Positions 9,675 to 18,201 of a stretch of DNA of 43,333 bases are shown here, one piece after another. The notes under the pieces were generated by a model that made no database searches, was not told where the DNA came from, and saw only the letters and a list, made by a program, of their open reading frames with translations. Position numbers and translations under genes: made by a program. Location of the stretch: positions 1 to 43,333 of the forward strand of contig CALXCE010000008.1 of NCBI GenBank assembly GCA_944386725.1, written 5' to 3'. The DNA comes from an uncultured Clostridia bacterium. Lineage in GTDB: Bacteria > Bacillota > Clostridia > TANB77 > CAG-508. Numbering within the stretch: the first letter of the stretch is position 1; each line of letters opens with the position of its first letter.

Positions 9675-10958
9675 ATGCTTCGAAAAAATAATATAACCAA
9701 AATTCTTCTTAGCTTTTTTGCCCTTCTATTTATTTTTAACTCCTATCCTATTTATGGTGATGATTTAAATGAGGAAGAAGATATAGATATTTTTTTTGAG
9801 ATAGATAATACATTGACAGAGGAAACTTCTAGTACTGCTAGCTCTGAAACTTTAGACTTAAATTCTCGTTCTTGTGTTGTAATCGATCGATTAAGCAAAA
9901 ATATATTATATGGAAAAAATGAAACAAATCAAGTTAAAATGGCTTCTACTACAAAAATAATGACAGCAATTGTTGTACTGGAAAATTACTCTTTGGATAA
10001 AACGATAGAAGTCTCTCAAAAAGCTGCCAATACAGGTGGTTCTCGTCTTGGATTAAAAACTGGTGATAAAATTACAATTCGTGATTTAATGTATGGTTTA
10101 ATGCTACGTTCTGGAAATGATGCTGCTGTCTGTCTAGCAGAAACGGTTGCCGGTAGTATAAAAGAATTTGCTAATCTAATGAATGAAAAGGCTCAAGAGT
10201 TAGGACTTTCTAATACTCATTTTGAATCTCCTCATGGCTTAGACTCTGACGAGCATTATACAACAGCTTATGAATTAGCTCTTCTTTCCGATTATGCCTT
10301 GAAAAATTCTACTTTTTTAAATATTGTTCGAACTAAAAACTATACCATTACCATCAACGGTTATCCCAAAGTAATATCCAATACCAATGAATTACTAGGT
10401 AATTTAGAAGGCGTCTATGGAATTAAGACAGGATTTACCAATGGTGCTAATCGCTGTTTAGTAACAGCCTGTAAAAGAGGAGATATGGATATTATTTGTG
10501 TTGTGCTAGGGGCTGATACAAAAAATTTTAGAACAAAAGATAGTATAAAACTAATTGAATATACTTTTAAAACATATCAATATTTTAATATAAAAAATTT
10601 TATTAATAATTATATAACAGATTGGCAAAATAATCATCCAGACTTTTTTTTCGTTGAAAAAGGATGCTCTAATAAAGTAGAAATTAAACCAAAATCCTAC
10701 TTAGAAGAAACTCCTCTTATTCCAATAAAAAAGGATTTAATTCCTACCATAGAAGCTAATATAACGCTTCCATCTTATTTACAAGCTCCTGTCAATCAAG
10801 ATGATTGGCTCGGTAAAATCAAAATATCTTCTAATGGTATTGATATAACAGAATTTGATTTACTCTCTAATACAACCATTAGAAAAAAAACAATAACAGA
10901 TTATATGCTAAGCTTCTTTCGCTCTTATCCAAATCAATTAGAACAAACGATAATTTAA
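9675..10958 (+). CDS. Serine-type D-Ala-D-Ala carboxypeptidase (DacF/PBP5-like)
   Basis: Low-molecular-mass penicillin-binding protein of 427 residues (peptidase family S11). It trims the terminal D-Ala of peptidoglycan stem peptides outside the membrane. The signal peptide covers about residues 1-28 (ITKILLSFFALLFIF). Active-site motifs are S91-T-T-K94, S146-G-N148 and K251-T-G253, all at the expected spacing, and a C-terminal domain follows from about residue 315. I chose ATG at 9675 rather than the earlier in-frame ATG at 9612, because TAGGTGAT precedes it and the signal peptide then starts normally with MLRKNN. It is transcribed away from the adhesin gene. DacF-type enzymes often act in sporulation, but this cannot be assigned from the sequence. 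Confidence 0.92.
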   Translation: MLRKNNITKILLSFFALLFIFNSYPIYGDDLNEEEDIDIFFEIDNTLTEETSSTASSETLDLNSRSCVVIDRLSKNILYGKNETNQVKMASTTKIMTAIVVLENYSLDKTIEVSQKAANTGGSRLGLKTGDKITIRDLMYGLMLRSGNDAAVCLAETVAGSIKEFANLMNEKAQELGLSNTHFESPHGLDSDEHYTTAYELALLSDYALKNSTFLNIVRTKNYTITINGYPKVISNTNELLGNLEGVYGIKTGFTNGANRCLVTACKRGDMDIICVVLGADTKNFRTKDSIKLIEYTFKTYQYFNIKNFINNYITDWQNNHPDFFFVEKGCSNKVEIKPKSYLEETPLIPIKKDLIPTIEANITLPSYLQAPVNQDDWLGKIKISSNGIDITEFDLLSNTTIRKKTITDYMLSFFRSYPNQLEQTII

Positions 10959-11047
10959 TCTATTTTTATTTAACTTTAAACCGTTAACAAGAATTAATAT
11001 TTTTTGTTGACAACATGACTAAACAAAAAAAACAAAGATATTTTTAT

Positions 11048-11079
11048 AAATGGAGCTAAGATTTTCTTAACTCCATTTT
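11048..11079. terminator. Terminator between acpP and the carboxypeptidase gene
   Basis: AAATGGAGCTAAGA and TTAACTCCATTTTA pair with one mismatch around a short loop, between two convergent genes. It ends acpP on the minus strand and may serve both. The remaining 10959-11047 shows no feature. Confidence 0.6.
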
Positions 11080-11090
11080 ACATTTATATT

Positions 11091-11333
11091 CTATTTTACA
11101 TTTTCTTTTATGTAGTCAACTACATCTCCAACTGTTACAACCTTTTCTGCATCAGCATCTGGAATTTCTATATCAAATTCTTCTTCTAAAGCCATTACTA
11201 ATTCAACTATATCTAATGAATCAGCTCCTAAATCATCAATAAATGATGCTTCTAATGTTACAGCTGTGTCTGCTACACCTAATTGTTCAACAATAATTCC
11301 TTTTACTTTTTCTAAAACTTCTTCTGAACTCAT
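11091..11333 (-). CDS. acpP: Acyl carrier protein
   Basis: Acidic protein of 80 residues with the phosphopantetheine attachment motif [10 protein letters not shown] (the serine of DSL, about residue 40) and the four-helix ACP pattern through to [15 protein letters not shown]. It carries growing acyl chains in type II fatty-acid synthesis in the cytoplasm. A strong GGAGGTGA precedes the ATG. It lies downstream of plsX, the usual neighbour in Bacillota, but has its own promoter. Confidence 0.97.
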   Translation of the reverse strand: MSSEEVLEKVKGIIVEQLGVADTAVTLEASFIDDLGADSLDIVELVMALEEEFDIEIPDADAEKVVTVGDVVDYIKENVK

Positions 11334-11383
11334 CGCCCGAGTTCACCTCCTCTCAAGTTTACAAATAGTTGATTTATATTTCA

Positions 11384-11412
11384 GTTATATTATATGTTTT
11401 TGTATTTGTCAA
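11384..11412 (-). promoter_or_regulatory. Sigma-A promoter of acpP
   Basis: TTGACA (11407-11412) and TATAAC (11384-11389) with a 17-nt spacer on the minus strand, about 50 nt upstream of the acpP start. This suggests that acpP is transcribed separately from plsX. Confidence 0.65.
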
Positions 11413-11460
11413 GTATATTTCTGAAATATTTTTATTTTAGACTAATAGGTCGAAAATAGC

Positions 11461-12495
11461 CTATTTTTCCTCTTTTTGACCTTGCTTTTGGAATTCTTCT
11501 ATCATGTGTTCTACTGCTTTGTTTTCAACAAATTTCTCTGCTTGAATAATTGTATATTCAAATAACAAGGCATCACTACTTCCATGTGCTTTTACGACAG
11601 GTTTTTTAACTCCTAAGAATAAGGCACCTCCATAACATTTGTAATCCATCGTCTTACTAAATCTTTTGATAGCCGGTAGGGCCGGTATAGAAAAAATTTT
11701 AGCTAATAGATTTCGAGTTAAACTTTCTGTCAAACTTTTCTTTACAAATTTTCCTAATCCTTCGGTTGTTTTCAAAAACACATTTCCTGTAAATCCATCC
11801 GTTACGATAGCATGTATTTTACCAGAAAAAGCCTCTCTTCCTTCTACATTTCCAACAAAGTTAATATTCAATTCTTTTGATTTTTCTTTTAATAGTTTAT
11901 AACTTTCACGAACTAATTCATTTCCTTTTGTTTCTTCTGTTCCTATATTTAATAGACCAATCGCTGGATGTTCAATCCCATAGGTATTTCTCAAATATAT
12001 GCTAGACATTTGTGCAAACTGCAATAAATTAATTGGCTTACAATTTGTATTAGACCCTGCATCAATCAACAATAATCGACTCTTGTAAGCAGGTAAAATT
12101 CCCGCTAAAGCTGGTCTATCAATTCCTTTAATTCTCCCTACAATCAAAGTAGCTCCTGTTAATAATGCTCCTGAATTTCCAGCTGAAATAAATACGTCCC
12201 CTTCGTTTTCTTTTAGCATTTTAAATCCCACTACCATAGAAGAATCTTTTTTATGTTTGATAGCAAGTGTTGGTGTATCTTCCATTTCGATTGTTTCTGT
12301 TGCATTTCTAATTTTTAGCCTATCAGAGATTTCTTCTATTTCTTTCCCATAGAATTCTTTTGTTTTTTTGCGAATTACTTCTTCTTTTCCCACTAAAATC
12401 ACTTCTGCTTTTACTTGATTGATAGCGTTTATTGCTCCTTTGATATTGGCGTCTGGTGCATTGTCTCCTCCCATAGCATCTAATACTATTTTCAT
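11461..12495 (-). CDS. plsX: Phosphate acyltransferase PlsX
   Basis: PlsX of 344 residues, which converts acyl-ACP to acyl-phosphate for phospholipid synthesis. Characteristic segments are MKIVLDAMGGDNAPD at the N-terminus, SAGNSGALLTGATLIVGRI, LIDAGSNTNCKP and NIGTEETKGNEL, with VTDGFTGNVFLKTTEG in the C-terminal half. I start at ATG 12495, which has AGGAGG nine bases upstream; a longer in-frame extension to 12570 has no family support. It precedes acpP in the same direction, so acyl carrier and acyltransferase genes lie together. Confidence 0.96.
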   Translation of the reverse strand: MKIVLDAMGGDNAPDANIKGAINAINQVKAEVILVGKEEVIRKKTKEFYGKEIEEISDRLKIRNATETIEMEDTPTLAIKHKKDSSMVVGFKMLKENEGDVFISAGNSGALLTGATLIVGRIKGIDRPALAGILPAYKSRLLLIDAGSNTNCKPINLLQFAQMSSIYLRNTYGIEHPAIGLLNIGTEETKGNELVRESYKLLKEKSKELNINFVGNVEGREAFSGKIHAIVTDGFTGNVFLKTTEGLGKFVKKSLTESLTRNLLAKIFSIPALPAIKRFSKTMDYKCYGGALFLGVKKPVVKAHGSSDALLFEYTIIQAEKFVENKAVEHMIEEFQKQGQKEEK

Positions 12496-12702
12496 TTTGT
12501 TTCCTCCTATGAATGCAAAAAAGATTAGGGAACATCTTTTAATCCCTCTTTCCTTTTCTCTTAATTTCATTATATTTCTAACATATTTATTTTATTATGC
12601 TTTATAGAAAAAAGCAAGTTATTTTTATAAAAATATTGCATTTTTACCTATTCCAAAAAACGCTTAAAAGAATGCCCTATACCTACCCAAAAAAGTACCA
12701 TC

Positions 12703-12731
12703 AAAAAAGAACGCGAATCTGCGTTCTTTTT
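12703..12731 (-). terminator. Terminator of tuf
   Basis: AAAAAAGAACGC and GCGTTCTTTTT form a clean hairpin with a 6-nt loop 14 nt after the tuf stop codon, ending in T residues on the minus strand. The remaining gap to plsX (12496-12702) shows no clear promoter or operator. Confidence 0.85.
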
Positions 12732-12744
12732 ATGACTGTTTTCA

Positions 12745-13947
12745 TTAAGCTAAGATATCAGCAACGACACCTGAACCAACTGTTCTACCACCTTCACGAA
12801 TAGCAAATCTTAATCCTTTTTCAATAGCAATAGGTGTAATTAATTCGATTGTCATTGATACGTTATCTCCTGGCATAACCATTTCTGTTCCAGCTGCTAA
12901 TTCAATAACACCTGTAACGTCTGTTGTTCTGAAATAGAATTGTGGTCTATATCCATTGAAGAATGGTGTATGTCTTCCACCTTCTTCTTTTGTTAATACA
13001 TAAACTTCTGATGTGAATTTTGTATGTGGATTAATTGTTCCTGGTTTTGCAAGAACTTGACCTCTTTCAATTTCTTTTCTATCAATTCCTCTTAATAATG
13101 CTCCGATATTATCTCCAGCTTCTGCTTGGTCTAATAATTTTCTGAACATTTCAACACCTGTAATAACAGTTTTCTTTCTTTCTGTTGATAATCCAATGAT
13201 TTCAACTTCGTCAGAAACTTTAACAGTTCCTCTTTCTACTCTACCTGTTGCAACTGTTCCACGTCCTGTAATTGTGAATACGTCTTCAACTGGCATTAAA
13301 AATGGTTGGTCTACTGGTCTTTCTGGTGTTGGGATGTAGCTATCAATTGCATCCATTAATTCTTTCATTGGTTTATAAACTTCGTCATCTGGGTTAGTAG
13401 ATGTACTTTCTAATACTTTTAATGAAGATCCTTTTATAATTGGAATTTCATCTCCTGGAAAATCATATTCTGTTAATAGATCTCTAACTTCCATTTCAAC
13501 TAATTCTAATAATTCTGGATCATCAACCATGTCACATTTGTTTAAGTATACAACGATGTATTTAACACCAACTTGTCTTGCTAATAAGATGTGTTCTCTT
13601 GTTTGTGGCATAGGTCCATCAGCTGCTGATACAACTAATACTGCACCATCCATTTGAGCTGCACCTGTAATCATGTTTTTTACATAGTCAGCATGTCCTG
13701 GACAGTCAACGTGTGCATAATGTCTTGCATCTGTTTCATATTCAACGTGAGCTGTGTTAATTGTGATTCCTCTTGCTTTTTCCTCTGGTGCACCATCAAT
13801 TTGATCATAAGCTTCATATTGTGCTTTTCCTAATAATGATAAATATTTTGTAATAGCTGCTGTTGTTGTTGTTTTTCCGTGGTCTACGTGACCGATTGTA
13901 CCAATGTTAACATGTGGTTTTGTTCTTTCAAATTTTGCTTTTGCCAT
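12745..13947 (-). CDS. tuf: Elongation factor Tu
   Basis: EF-Tu of 400 residues, the GTPase that brings aminoacyl-tRNA to the ribosomal A site. The GTPase motifs are GHVDHGKT (about 18-25), the switch I segment [18 protein letters not shown] (about 81-85) and NKCD. Domains II and III follow and the protein ends in [15 protein letters not shown] precedes the ATG. No in-frame CGG occurs in this highly expressed gene. It follows fusA with a 149-nt gap that contains its own promoter. Whatever tRNA decodes CGGN as Gly would be delivered by this protein. Confidence 0.98.
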   Translation of the reverse strand: MAKAKFERTKPHVNIGTIGHVDHGKTTTTAAITKYLSLLGKAQYEAYDQIDGAPEEKARGITINTAHVEYETDARHYAHVDCPGHADYVKNMITGAAQMDGAVLVVSAADGPMPQTREHILLARQVGVKYIVVYLNKCDMVDDPELLELVEMEVRDLLTEYDFPGDEIPIIKGSSLKVLESTSTNPDDEVYKPMKELMDAIDSYIPTPERPVDQPFLMPVEDVFTITGRGTVATGRVERGTVKVSDEVEIIGLSTERKKTVITGVEMFRKLLDQAEAGDNIGALLRGIDRKEIERGQVLAKPGTINPHTKFTSEVYVLTKEEGGRHTPFFNGYRPQFYFRTTDVTGVIELAAGTEMVMPGDNVSMTIELITPIAIEKGLRFAIREGGRTVGSGVVADILA

Positions 13948-14025
13948 TTTAAAATTCCTCCTTATTTTTGAGATTTCTCTCTTTATTTAATTTAAATTTA
14001 ATAACGATATTCATTTTGCATAAGC

Positions 14026-14054
14026 ATTTTATAACATTTCTATTAAAAAATCAA
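14026..14054 (-). promoter_or_regulatory. Probable promoter of tuf
   Basis: TTGATT (14049-14054) and TAAAAT (14026-14031) with a 17-nt spacer on the minus strand, inside the fusA-tuf gap. It is weaker than the other promoters in the window, and transcription from fusA is also likely. Confidence 0.45.
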
Positions 14055-14096
14055 GTCTTTTAATTTCTTTTTATATTTTATATTCTAATCTTAAAT

Positions 14097-16176
14097 TTAA
14101 TCTTTTTTTCTTGAAGCTACTATGTTCTCAAAAACTGATTTTGGAACTTCTTCATAATGAGATGGTTCCATTGAGTATGTTCCTCTACCTTGTGTTCTAG
14201 AACGTAATTCTGTTGCATAACCAAACATTTCAGAAAGTGGAATAAACGCGTGAATGTCTTGCATTCCATCATTTCCATCCATTCCTTCCATTCTTCCACG
14301 TCTAGCATTTACATCTCCAATAACATCTCCCATGTATTCTTCTGGAACGGTTATTTCTACTTTCATAATAGGCTCTAATATAACTGATTTTGCTTGTTTA
14401 CAACCCTCTTTGAAAGCCATAGATGCGGCAATTTTAAATGCCATTTCTGAAGAGTCAACTTCATGGTATGAACCATCAACTAATGTTACTTTAAAATCTA
14501 TAACTGGGTAACCAGCAAGAATACCACTTTCTGCAGCTTCTCTCATACCTTGTTCAATTGGTTTAATGTATTCTTTTGGAACAGCTCCGTCCTACAATTT
14601 TACTTTCGAATTCAATTCCTTTACCTGGCTCTAATGGTTCCATTTCAAACCAAACGTCACCGTATTGTCCCTTACCACCAGATTGACGAATAAATTTACC
14701 TTGAACTCTTGCTTTATTTCGAATTGTTTCTTTATATGCAACTTGTGGTTTACCTACATTACATTCAACTTTAAATTCTCTTTTTAAACGATCAACAATA
14801 ATATCTAGGTGTAATTCACCCATACCAGCAATAATTGTTTGACCAGTTTCTTGGTTGGTATAAGCTTTAAATGTTGGATCCTCTTCAGCAAGTTTTGTTA
14901 AAGCGATTCCCATTTTCTCTTGAGCTGCTTTATCTTTTGGTTCAATTGCGATATCAATAACTGGTTCAGGAAATTCCATTGATTCTAGAATGATTGGATG
15001 ATCTGGATCACATAAAGTATTTCCAGTTGTAACATCTTTTAATCCTACTGCAGCAGCAATATCTCCTGCATATACTTTATCAATGTCTTCTCTGTGATTT
15101 GAATGCATTTGAAGGATTCTTCCTACTCTTTCTTTTTTGTCTTTACTTGAGTTTAATATTGTTGAACCTGACTCTAATGTTCCTGAGTAAACTCTAAAGA
15201 AACATAATTTTCCAACAAATGGGTCTGTTGCAATTTTAAATGCTAATGCTGCAAATGGTTCTGAATCTGAAGTTTTAGCTTCTGTTTCTTCTCCATTTAA
15301 TGTTTCACCTTTGATATGTGGTATATCTAAAGGTGATGGCATATAATCAACAACTGCATCTAATAATTCTTGAACCCCTTTGTTTTTATAAGAAGAACCA
15401 CATGTTACTGGAACAATTTTGTTAGCAATTGTACCAACTCTTAGTCCTCTTTTGATTTCCTCCTCTGTTAGTTCTTCACCTTCTAAATATTTCATCATCA
15501 ATTCTTCATCTTGATCAGCTGCTGCTTCAATCATTTCGCCTCTAAATTTATCAGCCTCAGCTTTCATATCTTCTGGTATATCTGTTTCTTCAATTTCTTG
15601 TCCTAAATCATCTTTATGAATGAAGGCTCTCATTTTTATTAAATCTATAATACCTTTGAAGTTATCTTCTGCTCCAATTGGCAATTGAATTGGAACTGCA
15701 TTTGCTTTTAATCTGTTTTTTAATTGATCAACACAAAGCATAAAGTTTGCTCCAACGATATCCATTTTATTTACATATACCATTCTTGGTACACTGTATT
15801 TGTCTGCTTGTCTCCAAACTGTTTCTGTTTGTGGTTGAACTCCACCTTTTGCTGCTAAAACTGTAACAGCTCCATCAAGTACTTTTAGAGATCTTTGAAC
15901 TTCTACTGTAAAATCAACGTGACCTGGAGTATCAATAATATTAATTCTATTGTTTTTCCAAAAACATGTTGTACATGCAGAAGTAATAGTAATACCTCTT
16001 TCTTGTTCTTGTTCCATCCAGTCCATGGTAGCAGCACCTTCGTGAACTTCTCCTATTTTATGTGTTTTTCCTGTATAGAATAAAATTCTTTCTGTTGTAG
16101 TGGTTTTTCCGGCATCAATATGTGCCATGATTCCTATATTTCTAGTTTTTTCTAGTGGGTATGCCCTTCCAGCCAT
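14097..16176 (-). CDS. fusA: Elongation factor G, read through a CGG +1 frameshift
   Basis: EF-G of about 692 residues, the GTPase that drives translocation. The first 529 codons carry [27 protein letters not shown] and NKMD, then domains II and III and the start of domain IV. At codon 530 the frame-0 codon is CGG (after GTA GGA) and translation would end soon after. Skipping the C gives [18 protein letters not shown], exactly the family sequence, and the second frame supplies the rest of domain IV and domain V, ending in [10 protein letters not shown]. The span is 3n+1. EF-G is essential and abundant, so a true null here is implausible. The gene sits in the str cluster between rpsG and tuf. 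AAAGGGGGAAA precedes the ATG. Confidence 0.95.
14586..14589 (-). other. CGG +1 frameshift site 3 (CGGA) in fusA
   Basis: Frame 0 reads ATT GTA GGA CGG AGC TGT. Skipping the C gives GTA GGA GGA GCT GTT CCA, V-G-G-A-V-P, which is invariant in EF-G domain IV. Confidence 0.9.
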
Positions 16177-16214
16177 TTCTTTCTATTTCCCCCTTTCGGT
16201 TTTTTCTTTTTATT

Positions 16215-16339
16215 AAAACGAAGCAAAAGTAGTATATTGTGCATTTTTGAGCAATTCTTCAAGATGAAGGCGTACAATGGTACGTCGAATTTTGAAGAAT
16301 TGATTGAAAATGTGCAAGATGCTGCTTTTCATTCGTTTT
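16215..16339 (-). ncRNA. Structured element C1 in the rpsG-fusA gap
   Basis: It begins directly after the rpsG stop codon. Outer arms AAAACGAA..AAAAG and CTTTTcATTCGTTTT pair. Inside them are ATCTTGCACATTTT and CAAAAATGCACAATA (minus strand), identical or nearly so in element C2. An inner stem CAATTCTTCAA / TTGAAGAATTG differs completely from that of C2 yet pairs. A distal CGTAC/GTACG hairpin caps it. Different stems with constant internal loops are the pattern of a conserved RNA structure. I do not recognise a known family; a ribosomal-protein binding site or processing element is one possibility. Confidence 0.55.
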
Positions 16340-16919
<580 letters not shown>

Positions 16920-16954
16920 GTCTCCTCCTTATTAATGTTTTATAAAAACATCTA

Positions 16955-17022
16955 GGTACTCTCAAGAAAGTTTTTTCTTTCTTGCGTATAGCACTTATCT
17001 ATCTATTCTAAATTTAAGTACC
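16955..17022 (-). promoter_or_regulatory. Structured leader upstream of rpsG
   Basis: On the minus strand GGTACT (17022-17017) pairs with AGTACC (16960-16955) and encloses a strong inner hairpin, CAAGAAAG / CTTTCTTG with an A-rich loop. Another hairpin (ATGTTTT/AAAACAT) lies just downstream of it. Together with the small frame and the RBS this gives rpsG an unusually long structured leader within the operon. Confidence 0.4.
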
Positions 17023-17096
17023 TTAATATTTAGACAAAATAACAAGCACTATTTTTTAATTTTAGCATTTCACTAAATTCCATTTTTTGTTTTATA

Positions 17097-17220
17097 AAAT
17101 TGAATAAATTAGGTGTATTGTGCATTTTTGATGTTTGATTTAAGCTGAGGCTATACGTTTGTATGCCGAAGTTTAAATCAAATGTTAAAAATGTGCAAGA
17201 TACCTGATTTAGTCGATTTT
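17097..17220 (-). ncRNA. Structured element C2 after rpsL
   Basis: The sister of element C1, starting 2 nt after the rpsL stop codon. Outer arms AAAATTGAATAAATTAGGT and ACCTGATTTAGTCGATTTT pair with mismatches. The shared segments ATCTTGCACATTTTT and CAAAAATGCACAATA flank an inner stem, TTTGATTTAA / TTAAATCAAA, unrelated in sequence to that of C1. A distal hairpin GGCATAC / GTATAGCC closes it. The function is unknown. Confidence 0.55.
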
Positions 17221-17222
17221 AC

Positions 17223-17636
17223 TTATTTTTTAGGCTTTTTAGCTCCATACTTAGAACGCGCTTGCATTCTATCTTTAACACCAGCGGTATCTAATGTTCC
17301 TCTAATGATATGGTATCTAACACCTGGAAGGTCTTTTACCCTACCACCTCTAATTAATACAACACTGTGTTCTTGTAAGTTATGTCCTATACCTGGGATA
17401 TAAGATGTAACTTCATAACCATTAGAAAGTCTAACTCTGGCAACTTTTCTTAGTGCTGAGTTTGGCTTTTTAGGGGTAACTGTTTTTACAACTGTACATA
17501 CTCCTCTTTTTTGTGGAGCTCTAGCATTTGTTTGTCTTTTATTTTTAGAGTTCCATCCATGTTGAAGAGCTGGTGCTGTTGATTTTGTTACTCCTGTTTT
17601 TCTTCCTTTTCTGACTAATTGATTAATCGTTGGCAC
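17223..17636 (-). CDS. rpsL: 30S ribosomal protein S12
   Basis: S12 of 137 residues, part of the decoding centre that monitors codon-anticodon pairing and a known determinant of translational fidelity and of streptomycin response. Conserved segments: [11 protein letters not shown] at the start, [20 protein letters not shown] (with the lysine classically linked to streptomycin resistance), and [20 protein letters not shown]. It starts with GTG at 17636 after AGGAGGTGAAAT. It is first in the str cluster and has a strong promoter. Confidence 0.98.
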   Translation of the reverse strand: MPTINQLVRKGRKTGVTKSTAPALQHGWNSKNKRQTNARAPQKRGVCTVVKTVTPKKPNSALRKVARVRLSNGYEVTSYIPGIGHNLQEHSVVLIRGGRVKDLPGVRYHIIRGTLDTAGVKDRMQARSKYGAKKPKK

Positions 17637-17705
17637 TTAAATTTCACCTCCTATTTTAATTTCTTTAAATTGCCTAATATTGGCAATTTTATTTGAACAG
17701 TTGAT

Positions 17706-17734
17706 ATTATATCATTTTAAAGGACTAAAGTCAA
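17706..17734 (-). promoter_or_regulatory. Sigma-A promoter of the str cluster
   Basis: TTGACT (17729-17734), a 17-nt spacer and TATAAT (17706-17711) on the minus strand, about 70 nt before the rpsL start. Upstream, at 17735-17860, lie two inverted repeats: CGGAAAGCC / GGCTTTCCG, and a near-palindrome TTCTATATATTAGAAAG / CTTTCCTAATATATAGAA. Confidence 0.75.
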
Positions 17735-17860
17735 GAACAAATCGGAAAGCCTTAAAATTTATACTAATTTTATCTTTTCTCTTTGGCTTTCCGTAAATTT
17801 GTGTGCATTGTGTTTCTATATATTAGAAAGTCAGCATGACTTTCCTAATATATAGAAAAA

Positions 17861-17881
17861 AGGCAAGTTCTCACTTGCCTC
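17861..17881 (-). terminator. Terminator after the 101-residue protein gene
   Basis: AGGCAAGTGAGAACTTGCCT followed by a T run on the minus strand, 15 nt after the stop codon at 17896. It ends the unknown-protein operon before the str promoter. Confidence 0.85.
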
Positions 17882-17895
17882 CAGCTCATATACAA

Positions 17896-18201
17896 TTATG
17901 CTTCTATATTTCCAAAATATCTTTCTAGAATCTCATTTTTTCCTGTCATATTTCTTTTATTTTCTAAAGATATCAGTTTTTTATACAATTCATCATCTAC
18001 AACATTTTCAAACATTCCATCTTCACATTTAAATACAAAATCCGCTTTCGCGTTAATATTTTCTTGTAAGCTGTTTATATCTTTTCCCTTGATTTTTTTT
18101 GATATATCTTCGAATACATACATGTATTCTGTTCCTTGGTATTCAAATTTGTCAATTACTATATATTCTGTCCCCGCAAATTCAAACTTTTCTACCATCA
18201 T
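17896..18201 (-). CDS. Small protein of unknown function
   Basis: 101 residues, not recognised. The N-terminal half contains two similar beta-rich segments (FEFAGTEYIVIDKF and FEYQGTEYMYVFED), followed by a charged helical half. There is no signal peptide or membrane segment. The ATG overlaps the stop of the preceding gene (ATGA), and GGAGAGGAAATC lies upstream, so the two genes are translationally coupled. Together with the two coiled-coil genes upstream it forms an operon of unknown function that ends at the terminator at 17861. Confidence 0.65.
   Translation of the reverse strand: MMVEKFEFAGTEYIVIDKFEYQGTEYMYVFEDISKKIKGKDINSLQENINAKADFVFKCEDGMFENVVDDELYKKLISLENKRNMTGKNEILERYFGNIEA

Noticed and set aside
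12323..12570. Upstream in-frame extension of plsX and an overlapping 70-codon frame
   Set aside because: The family N-terminus MKIVLDAMGGD with AGGAGG in front fixes the start at 12495, and the overlapping frame is a shadow.
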